Assembly (NCBI RefSeq): GCF_001263395.1
Contig: NZ_CP011786.1
Location: forward strand, 930,001 to 994,000
From: Bifidobacterium actinocoloniiforme DSM 22766
Lineage (GTDB): Bacteria; Actinomycetota; Actinomycetes; Actinomycetales; Bifidobacteriaceae
Length of the DNA: 64,000 nt
Direction of reading: 5' to 3'
The notes beneath the pieces were generated by a model. The model was not told the origin of the DNA. It saw only the letters and a program-made list of their open reading frames with translations, and did no database searches. This document shows positions 1 to 8,106 of this stretch, in pieces; positions within the stretch are counted from its first letter, which is position 1; the number at the start of each line of letters is the position of its first letter. The position numbers and the translations under genes were made by a program.

Positions 1-970
1 TTCACCAGCGTCAGCGCAGGCAACGAGTTCAGCCTGGCCATCGGCAGCGACGGCCACGCCTACAGCTGGGGATACAACGGCTCCGGCCAGCTCGGCAACG
101 ACACCTCCACCTACCATAGAACACCCGAGCAGGTCCACGCGCCCACCAACGGCGACAACCCCGCCAACACATGGAAAACCATCAGCGCAGGCTACTGGCA
201 CAGCCTGGCCATCGGCAGCGACGGCCACGCCTACAGCTGGGGAGCCAACGGCTACGGCCAGCTCGGCGACGGCAGCAACGACGTGAGCGACAGGCCCGAG
301 CAGGTCCACGCGCCCACCAACGGCGGCAACCCCGCCAACACATGGAAAACCATCAGCGCGGGCGACCAGTTCAGCCTGGCCATCGGCAGCGACGGCCACG
401 CCTACAGCTGGGGAGCCAACGACTACGGCCAGCTCGGCAACGGCACCAACACCAGGAGCAACAGGCCCGAGCAGGTCCACGCGCCCGACAGCGGCAACCC
501 CGCCAACACATGGAAAACCATCAGCACAGGCGGCTCACGCAGCCTGGCCATCGGCAGCGATGACCACGCCTACAGCTGGGGAGCCAACTACTGTGGCCAG
601 CTCGGCAACGGCAGCAGCGACGACAACCCCCACAGCACGCCCGAGCAGGTCCACGCGCCCACCAACGGCGACAACCCCGCCAACACATGGAAAACCATCA
701 GCGCAGGCGGCGATCACAGCCTGGCCATCGGCAGCGACGGCCACGCCTACAGCTGGGGAGCCAACGACTACGGCCAGCTCGGCGACGGCAGCAACACCAG
801 GAGCAACAGGCCCGAGCAGGTCCACGCGCCCACCAACGGCGGCAACCCCGCCAACACATGGAAAACCATCAGCGCAGGCGGCTACCACAGCCTGGCCACC
901 GGCAGCGACGGCCACGCCTACAGCTGGGGATGGAACTGGCACGGCGAGCTCGGCGACGGCAGCATCTACG
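1..970 (+). repeat. Tandem coding repeats of the RCC1 propeller, unit about 168-177 bp
   Basis: The string ACATGGAAAACCATCAGC recurs near positions 169, 340, 508, 685 and 856, so the period is 171, 168, 177 and 171 bp, and a further unit lies at the window edge. Units are nearly identical at DNA level including third positions, which indicates recent duplication or gene conversion. Copy number could therefore vary between strains and assembly collapse is possible. Confidence 0.85.
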
Positions 971-1344
971 GCCGCAGCACGCCCGCGCTTATAGGGCACA
1001 AGATCACCGTCACCGGCGCCACCTTCGAGCCCACCAACGCCCCCACACCCACCTGGAACCCCACCACCCACACCTGGGACACCACCAGCCCAACCCACCC
1101 CGAAGGACAAGCCACCGTCACCATCCACTGGACCCTCGACGGCGTCACCCAAACCGACTACCCCATCAACCCCTACGAGTACTACCACCTCTACACCCTG
1201 CCCAAAGCAGGCGGCGCCCCCACCCAACAACTCGCGGGAGCCACCCTCCTCACCCTCACCACCCTCACCGCACTCACCCTCACCAGCCACCACATCACCC
1301 GCAAACACCACCACACCCACCAACCCACCACAACCAGCAAATAA
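1..1344 (+). CDS. RCC1-repeat, LPXTG-like wall-anchored surface protein (5' end outside window)
   Basis: The open frame runs in from the window edge, so the N-terminus is missing; at least 447 residues are visible. The body is a tandem array of RCC1 (regulator of chromosome condensation, beta-propeller) repeats recognised by SLAIGSDGHAYSWG and YGQLG in each unit. It is followed by a beta-rich linker that looks Ig-like (ITVTGATFEPTNAP, ATVTIHWTLDG). The C-terminus is a sortase signal: LPKAGG (a variant of LPXTG), a hydrophobic helix rich in L, T and A, and a basic tail with HITRKHHH. This predicts covalent anchoring to peptidoglycan, with the propeller displayed outside the cell. RCC1 propellers bind proteins or carbohydrates in other systems; the ligand here is unknown. 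An adhesin role is inference. Confidence 0.88.
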   Translation, partial: FTSVSAGNEFSLAIGSDGHAYSWGYNGSGQLGNDTSTYHRTPEQVHAPTNGDNPANTWKTISAGYWHSLAIGSDGHAYSWGANGYGQLGDGSNDVSDRPEQVHAPTNGGNPANTWKTISAGDQFSLAIGSDGHAYSWGANDYGQLGNGTNTRSNRPEQVHAPDSGNPANTWKTISTGGSRSLAIGSDDHAYSWGANYCGQLGNGSSDDNPHSTPEQVHAPTNGDNPANTWKTISAGGDHSLAIGSDGHAYSWGANDYGQLGDGSNTRSNRPEQVHAPTNGGNPANTWKTISAGGYHSLATGSDGHAYSWGWNWHGELGDGSIYGRSTPALIGHKITVTGATFEPTNAPTPTWNPTTHTWDTTSPTHPEGQATVTIHWTLDGVTQTDYPINPYEYYHLYTLPKAGGAPTQQLAGATLLTLTTLTALTLTSHHITRKHHHTHQPTTTSK

Positions 1345-1364
1345 CCAACCAACCCAAGGCCTGC

Positions 1365-1398
1365 GGTGCGGCCCACCCCAACCCACCCGGGCCGCACC
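1365..1398 (+). terminator. Hairpin terminator after the RCC1 gene
   Basis: A perfect 10-bp stem (GGTGCGGCCC, GGGCCGCACC) with a 14-nt loop lies 20 bp past the RCC1 stop codon and is followed by TTAAA. It sits between convergent genes and may act in both directions. The rest of 1345-1507 shows no gene. Confidence 0.6.
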
Positions 1399-1507
1399 TT
1401 AAACACACGAGCGCCGCACGATACCCCTCGATCCTACCGCTCCGCGGCCCGACACTATCCCCAGTAGACAGGCCGCCAGTCCGCAAGCGCTAGGAAACGG
1501 TCCCAGC

Positions 1508-2356
1508 TCAAAGACAGAGGGGGACTCGTGATTGGAAGCGCATGGGTTGGCCGGTTATGGGATCGGTGAAGGAGAGGGAGCGGGCTACCAGCTGGAGGGG
1601 GTGGCTGAAGTCATCGTAAGGGCGGTTGATGACGATTGGGTAGAGGTCGTCGCCCAGGATAGGCAAGCCCAGGCTGGCCATGTGCACGCGCAGTTGGTGG
1701 GTCTTGCCGGTGTATGGGTGGAGACGGTATGCGCGGTAAGGGGTGGAGGCCCTGCCGGTCGTCCCCTCCCCCGGTAGGCAGCCGCCGGACGAGTCGAGCG
1801 CGAAGGTTGGGCCGGAGGAAGTAGCGTTTCCGCGCCCACCGGCAAGGTTGAAGGCGGGAAGCTCCCCAGCCAGGTCGATCAAGGTGGAGGCATTGGGCTG
1901 GGCGCGCAGCTCCCTGGCCTGCATGTGGCCGGGGTGCTTGTCTATATAGGAACGGCGCAGGAGGGGGAAGGGGGCCGGTGGGGCCAGGCGGGCGATGGTG
2001 CCGGTGGCGGGCGTGGTCAGCGGGCGGGCCGGAGCCAGGCATTCATAGACTTTGTCAACTTGTCTCCTCTGGAAGAGCATCTGGTAGGCGGCCCGTACGG
2101 AGGGGTCGCGCACGAAGACCAGCACTCCGGCGGTGGCTCGGTCCAGGCGGTGGGCGGGGGTGATTTGCGGCTCGCCCAACCGCTCGCGTAGGCGCATCAG
2201 GGCCGAGCTGCGGTACCACATGCCGCGAGGAGTGGTAGGCAGAAAGTGGGGTTTATCCACTACTATGATCCGCTCGTCCTCGTAGAGCACGCCCAACTCG
2301 AAGGGAATCTCGGGCTCGCTGGTCACCCACCGGTGCCGTTCGAAAGGACCAGCCAT
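1508..2356 (-). CDS. RluA-family pseudouridine synthase
   Basis: Predicted to isomerise uridine to pseudouridine in rRNA or tRNA. The family signature HRLDRATAG, with the catalytic Asp, is at about residue 92, preceded by VVDKPHFLPTTP, and the C-terminal part has the expected HPYTGKTHQLRVHMASLG motif. About 282 residues, without an obvious N-terminal S4 domain, which fits the RluA/RluC/RluD-like single-domain group. A GTG lies one codon upstream of the chosen ATG. It follows glmS by about 30 bp on the same strand and may be cotranscribed. The exact target nucleotide cannot be told from sequence. Confidence 0.86.
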   Translation of the reverse strand: MAGPFERHRWVTSEPEIPFELGVLYEDERIIVVDKPHFLPTTPRGMWYRSSALMRLRERLGEPQITPAHRLDRATAGVLVFVRDPSVRAAYQMLFQRRQVDKVYECLAPARPLTTPATGTIARLAPPAPFPLLRRSYIDKHPGHMQARELRAQPNASTLIDLAGELPAFNLAGGRGNATSSGPTFALDSSGGCLPGEGTTGRASTPYRAYRLHPYTGKTHQLRVHMASLGLPILGDDLYPIVINRPYDDFSHPLQLVARSLSFTDPITGQPMRFQSRVPLCL

Positions 2357-2388
2357 CACAGCGCCACCGTCATGTCGCTAGCGAACCG

Positions 2389-4281
2389 TCACTCGACGGT
2401 GACCGACTTGGCCAGGTTGCGCGGCTTGTCCACATCCAAGTCCTTGGACTTGGCCATGTCGAGCGCGAACAGTTGGAGGGGCACCACGTCGACCAGAGGG
2501 CTCAGGAGCGTGGGGCAGGCGGGGCGCCAGAACACCACGTCCGCGTACTCCTCGGCGTCCGGGTCCCCCTGTTCGGCCACGGCGATGACGAACGCCCCCC
2601 GGGCCTTGACCTCCTCGATGGCGGAGACGACCTTCTTGTGGAGTGTGCCGCGGCCACGGGCGGAGGGCACGATCACGACGATCGGCTCGCCGGGCTCGAC
2701 CAATGCGATTGGCCCGTGTTTGAGCTCGCCCGCCGCGAAGCCCTCGGTGAAGGTGTAGGCGATCTCCTTGAGCTTGAGCGCGCCCTCCATGGCCACCGGG
2801 TAGCCTACGTGGCGGCCCAGGAAGAGGAAGGACTTGGCGTCGACCAGACTGCTTGCGGTCCGCTCCACGGTATCGGCCTGGGTGTCAAGCACCCACTCGA
2901 TCTTGGAGGGCATGGCGCGCAGGCTGTCCACGGTCTGGTGGATTTCGTCGCGGAAGAGCGTGCCCTTGACCTGCGCCAGGTACAGGCCCAGCAGGTAGGC
3001 GGCCACAATCTGGGCCACGAACGCCTTGGTGGAAGCCACAGCGATCTCAGGACCGGCGTGGGTGTAGAGCACGGCATCGGATTCGCGCGGGATGGTGGAG
3101 CCTTGCGTGTTGCAGATGGCAAGCACGCGCGAGCCCTGCTCGCGGGCATGGCGCAAGGCCATCAGGGTGTCCATGGTCTCTCCGGACTGGGAGATGGCGA
3201 CCACCAGCGTGCGCGAGGTGAGGATGGGGTCTCGGTAGCGGAACTCGTGGGCCAGCTCCACCTCCACCGGGATGCGCACCCAGTGCTCGATGGCGTACTT
3301 GGCGACCATTCCTGCGTAGGATGCGGTGCCGCAGGCCACGATGATGATTTTGTCCACCTGGCGGATGTCCTCGGGATCGATGCGCAGCTCGTCCAGGTTC
3401 AGTTCGCCTTCCGGGCCGAAACGGCCCAGCAGGGTGTCGGCCACGGCCTTGGGATCCTCGTGAATCTCCTTATCCATGTAGGAGTCCCAGCCGCCTTTCT
3501 GCGCGGCGGAGGCGTCCCAGTTGACGGTGAAGCGCTTGGAGTCCGTGACAGGGTTGCCGTCGAAGTCGGTGACTTCCACTGCATCGCCGCTGACGCACAC
3601 GGCCTGATCCTGGCCCAATTCCATGGCCTCTTTGGTGTAAGCCACGAAAGCGGCCACGTCCGATCCCAGGAAGTTCTCGCCCTCGCTCAACCCCACGACC
3701 AGCGGGGAATCGTGCCGGGCGCCGACGACGATGCCGGGCTGGCGGCTATCCACGGCCAGGAGGGTGAAGGCGCCTTCCAACATGCGGGCGGTGCGACGCA
3801 TGGCCTCGAACAGGTCAGGCTGGCCGGTGCGCTCGATGATCTCATTGGCGACCTTGCCCAGCAGCTTGGCCACCACTTCGGAGTCGGTGGAGGAGACGAA
3901 CGAGTAACCCTCGGTTTGCAGGTCGAACTTGAGTTGGGCGGCGTTCTCGATGATCCCGTTGTGGATCAGCCCGATCTTGCCGTCCTGGCTCATATGCGGG
4001 TGCGCGTTCACATCCGAAGGCTCGCCGTTCGTGGCCCAGCGAGTGTGACCGATACCGGCCGTGGCTTCAGGCAGGGGGTGCGCTTCCAAGCTTTCAACTA
4101 AATTGCTGAGGCGTCCGGCGCGCTTGCGCCAGGCCACGGTGTCCAAACCAGGGGCCACCAGGGCCACGCCGGCTGAATCATAACCCCGGTACTCCAAGCG
4201 CTCCAAACCCTGCAGGCAGACCTCCAATGGCTTACCGCAAGCGGTTAACGTAGATGAGGCATATCCAACTATTCCACACAT
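2389..4281 (-). CDS. glmS: Glutamine--fructose-6-phosphate aminotransferase (isomerizing)
   Basis: Makes glucosamine-6-phosphate from fructose-6-phosphate and glutamine, the first step to UDP-GlcNAc for peptidoglycan. The protein starts MCGIVGYAS, so Cys2 becomes the N-terminal nucleophile of the class II glutaminase domain. Two SIS sugar-isomerase domains follow (VACGTASYAGM and ISQSGETMDT; then FLGRHVGYPVAMEGALKLKE), ending in the canonical DKPRNLAKSVTVE. At 630 residues it is slightly longer than the roughly 609 of E. coli GlmS. The start is fixed by the required Met-Cys. No glmS ribozyme core is evident in the short upstream gap, which instead holds a hairpin. Confidence 0.97.
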   Translation of the reverse strand: MCGIVGYASSTLTACGKPLEVCLQGLERLEYRGYDSAGVALVAPGLDTVAWRKRAGRLSNLVESLEAHPLPEATAGIGHTRWATNGEPSDVNAHPHMSQDGKIGLIHNGIIENAAQLKFDLQTEGYSFVSSTDSEVVAKLLGKVANEIIERTGQPDLFEAMRRTARMLEGAFTLLAVDSRQPGIVVGARHDSPLVVGLSEGENFLGSDVAAFVAYTKEAMELGQDQAVCVSGDAVEVTDFDGNPVTDSKRFTVNWDASAAQKGGWDSYMDKEIHEDPKAVADTLLGRFGPEGELNLDELRIDPEDIRQVDKIIIVACGTASYAGMVAKYAIEHWVRIPVEVELAHEFRYRDPILTSRTLVVAISQSGETMDTLMALRHAREQGSRVLAICNTQGSTIPRESDAVLYTHAGPEIAVASTKAFVAQIVAAYLLGLYLAQVKGTLFRDEIHQTVDSLRAMPSKIEWVLDTQADTVERTASSLVDAKSFLFLGRHVGYPVAMEGALKLKEIAYTFTEGFAAGELKHGPIALVEPGEPIVVIVPSARGRGTLHKKVVSAIEEVKARGAFVIAVAEQGDPDAEEYADVVFWRPACPTLLSPLVDVVPLQLFALDMAKSKDLDVDKPRNLAKSVTVE

Positions 4282-4296
4282 GACTCACCAGTCTAG

Positions 4297-4325
4297 GCCC
4301 AGGGCGGGGCCGTTACGCCCTGGGC
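4297..4325 (-). terminator. Perfect GC hairpin between the ABC transporter operon and glmS
   Basis: Ten-bp stem GCCCAGGGCG/CGCCCTGGGC with a 9-nt loop, only 15 bp ahead of the glmS start. No T-run follows. It may terminate the upstream amino-acid transporter operon or shape the glmS leader. Confidence 0.45.
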
Positions 4326-4383
4326 GGGTCTTCCCTAGCGCTATGTCCACATGAATCCATCGATACGCCCCCTGCCCGGCGCC

Positions 4384-5208
4384 TTAAAGCACGGTCCGCA
4401 GGAACTCCTGGAAGCGCCGGCTCTCCGGGTGATCGATGATGTCAGGGCCGCCGCTTTCCACCACGACGCCGCCATCCATGAAGACGACCTGCCCGGCGAC
4501 CTCCCGGGCGAAGCCTATCTCGTGGGTCACGACGACCATGGTCATGCCCTCAGCCGCCACCTGCTTGATGACAGCCAGCACCTCCCCGACCAGCTCCGGG
4601 TCAAGGGCAGAGGTGGGTTCATCAAAGAGCATGATCTCAGGATGCATGGCAAGGGCACGGGCTATCGCCACCCGCTGCTGTTGGCCGCCGGAGAGCTGGG
4701 AGGGGTAGTAGTCCAGCCGATCGCCCAGACCTACGCGCTCCAGCTGCTTGATCGCCTCCTCCTTGGCCTGCGCTTTGGGCACATGCCCCACGTGGACCGG
4801 AGCCTCCATCACGTTGCCCAGAGCCGTCATGTGCGGGAAGAGGTTGAAACGTTGGAAGACCATGCCGATGCGGGCGCGCTGTCGGGCGATGGCCTTATCG
4901 TCCAGACGTTGCAAGCCCTGGCCGTCGGGGCCGATGCGCTTGTAGCCGGTCAGCTCGCCGCCTACGATGATCTCGCCCGCGGTGCGGTCCTCCAACTGGT
5001 TGATCAGACGCAAGAGGGTGGATTTGCCCGAGCCGGAAGGACCCAGAATGGCGGTGACGGTGCCCGGCATGACTTCCAAATCAATGCCTTTGAGCACGTG
5101 CAGGTCGCCGAAGGCCTTGTGCACGCCCCGGATAATGATGGCCGGCTCCTGGCCAGTCGCCTCCTTTTCCGCGTTCGTATCAGCGCTCATGTTCATTTGC
5201 CCGCTCAT
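4384..5208 (-). CDS. Polar amino-acid ABC transporter, ATP-binding protein
   Basis: ATPase that powers amino-acid import together with the permease and binding protein upstream. It has Walker [10 protein letters not shown] (about residue 55), Q-loop [11 protein letters not shown], signature [14 protein letters not shown], Walker [12 protein letters not shown] and the switch His in [10 protein letters not shown], all typical of the GlnQ/HisP family. A ~22-residue N-terminal extension precedes the fold. The ATG overlaps the permease stop (ATGA), so translation is probably coupled. Substrate is not determined by this subunit. Confidence 0.92.
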   Translation of the reverse strand: MSGQMNMSADTNAEKEATGQEPAIIIRGVHKAFGDLHVLKGIDLEVMPGTVTAILGPSGSGKSTLLRLINQLEDRTAGEIIVGGELTGYKRIGPDGQGLQRLDDKAIARQRARIGMVFQRFNLFPHMTALGNVMEAPVHVGHVPKAQAKEEAIKQLERVGLGDRLDYYPSQLSGGQQQRVAIARALAMHPEIMLFDEPTSALDPELVGEVLAVIKQVAAEGMTMVVVTHEIGFAREVAGQVVFMDGGVVVESGGPDIIDHPESRRFQEFLRTVL

Positions 5209-6179
5209 GCGTTCAACCCCGCCATCATCACTTGATTGACCTTATCCGTCTCCTGCTTGGCCGCCGGATCGACGGCCTCCTTAGCGTCCGGGCCCTTGCG
5301 CCCGGCCAACGGCCGCGCGTCGAAGCCCTTGCCGTAGTGCTTCTCCAACTGGGCTTGGATGACCATCAGCACGGAGGTGATCAGCAGGTACCAGATGCAG
5401 GCCACGATCAGGAGCGGGATGGTCTTGTAGATGCGGTTGGCGATCGCGTTGGTCGCGAACTGGAGTTCGAGCGTGAACGGCACGGCCAGGGCCAGAGAGG
5501 TGGTCTTGAGCATGCCGATGGTCTCGTTGCCGGTGGGCGGCACGATGATGCGCATGGCCTGGGGCAGAACGACCCGCCGCATGATCATCGAACGGGGCAT
5601 GCCCAGGGCTTGGGCGGCCTCGGTCTGCCCGGTGTCGACCGCCTCGATGCCAGCGCGCACGATTTCGGAGAGGTAAGCGGCTTCGTTAAGACCCAGGCCT
5701 AGCACGGTGGCGATCGTGGCGTTGAGCACATCCTGGGTGTTGAAGGAGAGGAACTCCGGGCCGAAAGGGATGCCGATGGCCAGCCTGGGCACCAGAACCG
5801 CGAACAGTCCCCAGAAGACCAGCTGGGTGTACACAGGGGTGCCACGGAAGAACCAGATGAAGAACCAGGACACCCAGCGCAGGACAGGGTTGGCCGACTT
5901 ACGCATGACCGCCAGGATCACGGCAAGGATGGTGGCCAGGACCATCGCGTAGACCGTGAGCAGGAGGGTCCACTTGATCCCATCGAGCACGTGCTCGTTG
6001 AACAGGTACTTCCAGACCGTGGGCCAGTCGAAGTTAGGGTTGGTCACCATCCCGTGGATCAGCATGGCCACGAAAACGGCCACGATGACCGCCGCGATGA
6101 CCGGTCCCGGCCTCCTGACCGGCTTGGCGTGGATCCTCCCTGGAATATCCAGCCTGTCGCCCTTGTCCCGTCCCAACAT
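5205..6179 (-). CDS. Polar amino-acid ABC transporter, permease
   Basis: Membrane subunit of the HisM/GlnP family. After a polar N-terminus come several hydrophobic segments ([35 protein letters not shown] and others), the [20 protein letters not shown]-type motif and the EAA-loop equivalent [11 protein letters not shown] that contacts the ATPase. The C-terminus is a hydrophilic tail of about 50 residues. An AAGGAGC Shine-Dalgarno sequence precedes the ATG. It may form a homodimeric channel because only one permease gene is present. Confidence 0.92.
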   Translation of the reverse strand: MLGRDKGDRLDIPGRIHAKPVRRPGPVIAAVIVAVFVAMLIHGMVTNPNFDWPTVWKYLFNEHVLDGIKWTLLLTVYAMVLATILAVILAVMRKSANPVLRWVSWFFIWFFRGTPVYTQLVFWGLFAVLVPRLAIGIPFGPEFLSFNTQDVLNATIATVLGLGLNEAAYLSEIVRAGIEAVDTGQTEAAQALGMPRSMIMRRVVLPQAMRIIVPPTGNETIGMLKTTSLALAVPFTLELQFATNAIANRIYKTIPLLIVACIWYLLITSVLMVIQAQLEKHYGKGFDARPLAGRKGPDAKEAVDPAAKQETDKVNQVMMAGLNA

Positions 6180-6267
6180 GCTCGCTCCTTAGCCTCGCAT
6201 TCGGATCACCGCCGCACGGACCCGGGCGGGCCCACCCCCAGGCCCGCTCGAATCCACGTGGCTCGAA

Positions 6268-7209
6268 TCAGTCCGCCACCTCGGGGTTGACCTCGGCCTT
6301 ATCCACGGCACCGGACTTGACGCCCCAGTGGTCCATGATCTTGCCGTAGGTGCCATCATCAATCAGCTTCTGCATGGCTTTTTGCGTGGCCTCCACCATC
6401 TGCGTATCGCCCTTCTTGAGAGCGATGCCCTGCACGACCACGTCCGAGTCCTTGCCCAGCTGCTCCAGATTGCGGCCGGTCTGCTTAATGGCGTAGCCGG
6501 TCACCTGCGAATCGGCGTAGAACACGTCGATCTTGCCGGTCATCACCGCCGTGGCCGCGTCGGTCTGCAACTTAAAGGACTGCACATCGATGGCCTTCTT
6601 GCCTTTGGCGGTGCATTCCTTGGAGAGCTTGTCCGCGCCCTGCTCCTCCATCGTGCCCGTCTGCACGCCCACCTTGGAGCCGCACAGGTCGCTGTCCTGG
6701 AGTTTCTTGGGATTGCCCTTCTTCACCGCGAAGGCGGTGCCGGCTTTGAAGGATGTGACGAAATCGACGGCCTGCTCCCGCTCCTTGGTGATGGTGAACG
6801 AGGAGATGCCAGCGTCGTACTTGGAGCCAATGGAGGGGATGATCGAATCGAAGGAGGCGGAGACCATCTCGGGCTTGAGCCCCATCTCCTGAGCCAGGGC
6901 CTTGGACAGGTCCACATCGTACCCAATCGGAGTCTTGCCGTCCTCGTCCACGAATTCCCCCGGCGCGTAAGTGGTCTCCATACCGACCTTAAACTTGCCG
7001 TCACCGGCTACGGACTGGGGCACCAGGGAAGCGATCGCGTCGTCTTTCTTGATGCCGGACACGTCGTAAGGCGTGGGGTGGGAGAGAGCCGAGGAGTCCT
7101 TGCCGGAACCGCCGGACTTGGAGGGCTCATCGGTGGTGCCGCAGGCGCCCAGGCTGGCCAGGAGCGCCAGGCTGATGACCGCTGCCCCCAAGGCTTTGAT
7201 TGACTTCAT
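6268..7209 (-). CDS. Amino-acid ABC transporter, substrate-binding lipoprotein
   Basis: Captures the amino acid outside the membrane. It has a lipoprotein signal with lipobox LGAC-G around residues 20-23, then a Ser/Gly-rich linker and the family 3 solute-binding fold (KVGMETTYAPGEFVDEDG, GYDVDLSKALAQEMG, DFVTSFKAGTAFAVKKG). The Asp/Arg pair typical for amino-acid ligands is partly recognisable, but the exact ligand cannot be assigned. It is the first gene of the three-gene transporter operon. ArgR-box-like sequence in its promoter favours arginine or another basic amino acid; that is inference. Confidence 0.9.
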   Translation of the reverse strand: MKSIKALGAAVISLALLASLGACGTTDEPSKSGGSGKDSSALSHPTPYDVSGIKKDDAIASLVPQSVAGDGKFKVGMETTYAPGEFVDEDGKTPIGYDVDLSKALAQEMGLKPEMVSASFDSIIPSIGSKYDAGISSFTITKEREQAVDFVTSFKAGTAFAVKKGNPKKLQDSDLCGSKVGVQTGTMEEQGADKLSKECTAKGKKAIDVQSFKLQTDAATAVMTGKIDVFYADSQVTGYAIKQTGRNLEQLGKDSDVVVQGIALKKGDTQMVEATQKAMQKLIDDGTYGKIMDHWGVKSGAVDKAEVNPEVAD

Positions 7210-7261
7210 AATCGCGTCCTTTCTCTCGCCGCGGCGACGCCTCGGCCTTCATCCACTAGTA

Positions 7262-7292
7262 CTATTATGCATCAATTTGTATTTTTATGCAT
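7262..7292 (-). promoter_or_regulatory. Putative ArgR operator pair and promoter of the amino-acid transporter
   Basis: On the minus strand TGCATAAAAATACA (7278-7291) closely resembles the ARG box of bacterial ArgR/AhrC repressors. A second ATGCAT half-site at 7267-7272 lies exactly 20 bp, about two helical turns, from the first. CATAAT at 7264-7269 could be a -10 element overlapped by the box. The segment is strikingly AT-rich for this genome. The site is a pattern match, not a demonstrated operator. Confidence 0.5.
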
Positions 7293-7487
7293 CGTGCCCT
7301 AGCGAACCTTCCACAGCCCACCCGGGCGAGAGCCCCAAAACCCTGGAACCGCAAAGGAACCAGCGCCTGGCGGCGTTCATCGCAGCCCGGACCTCTCCGG
7401 CGTGTCGCGGCTATGTGAATCGCTATGAGCGAGGAGACGGCGCATCCATTGCCGCCGTATGCCATACGAGCAGGCAGACCACGCGGG

Positions 7488-7970
7488 TCAGGCCCGACCC
7501 CTAAGGTTCTTGTAGCGCATGGCCCGCTGAGCCTCGCGTTTGTCTTGCTCCTCGCGCAGAGCCTGGCGCTTGTCGTACTCACGCTTACCGCGCGCCAGGG
7601 CTATTTGCACCTTGACCCGCCCATCCTTGAAATACAGGCTCAAGGGGACGATCGTGTAACCCTTGGCATCGATCTGCCGGCTCAGCTTGGCGATCTGCTT
7701 AGCGTGGAGCAGGAGCTTACGCTTGCGTTTGGGCGCATGATTGTTCCAGGTGCCGTTAAGGTACTCGGGAATGTTCGCCCCCTCCAGCCAGACCTCGCCG
7801 GAGCGGTCAATCGAGACGAAGGCCTCAGCCAAGGAGGCCCTGCCCTCGCGTAGGGACTTGACCTCGGTGCCGGTCAAAGCGATGCCGGCCTCGTACTCGT
7901 CCTCGATTGTGTAGTCGTGCCTGGCACGGCGGTTTTGGGCGATCGTCTGAATGCCCGTCTCTTTGGCCAT
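7488..7970 (-). CDS. smpB: SsrA-binding protein SmpB
   Basis: Small RNA-binding protein that delivers tmRNA to stalled ribosomes for trans-translation. The 160-residue frame beginning MAKETG contains [31 protein letters not shown] and the basic C-terminal tail ([17 protein letters not shown]) that enters the ribosomal mRNA channel. I chose the ATG at 7970 because AAGGGGG sits just upstream and family homology starts there; the frame stays open 30 codons further upstream without similarity. It follows the CHAP gene of the ftsEX cluster. No tmRNA gene is visible alongside. Confidence 0.95.
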   Translation of the reverse strand: MAKETGIQTIAQNRRARHDYTIEDEYEAGIALTGTEVKSLREGRASLAEAFVSIDRSGEVWLEGANIPEYLNGTWNNHAPKRKRKLLLHAKQIAKLSRQIDAKGYTIVPLSLYFKDGRVKVQIALARGKREYDKRQALREEQDKREAQRAMRYKNLRGRA

Positions 7971-8049
7971 GCGACCCCCTTCCCGCGCCTCTGCCGGATG
8001 CGCTGCTCCTTGTGGAATGGCCTTCTCGAACTGGCTTCGACCATAGCAC

Positions 8050-8081
8050 GAGGGCGCCACCCCGGTTGGGATGACGCCCTC
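8050..8081 (-). terminator. Hairpin between CHAP hydrolase gene and smpB
   Basis: Seven-bp stem GAGGGCG/CGCCCTC with an inner CCC/GGG pairing and no T-run. It lies about 25 bp after the hydrolase stop and could attenuate read-through into smpB. Confidence 0.4.
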
Positions 8082-8106
8082 GGCTCAGCCAGGCGTACCG
8101 CTTAAC

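Noticed and set aside
1-970. Regular repeats that could be taken for a CRISPR array
   Set aside because: The period is about 171 bp, the repeats are coding and in frame, and they encode RCC1 units; no short repeat-spacer pattern.
2473-4101. 542-codon plus-strand frame antisense to glmS
   Set aside because: Residue usage is His/Gly/Val-rich shadow of glmS on the other strand; glmS is unambiguous.
7210-7487. tmRNA gene next to smpB
   Set aside because: Space is too short and neither the tRNA-like ends nor a resume codon reading frame ending in AA-type tag could be found.
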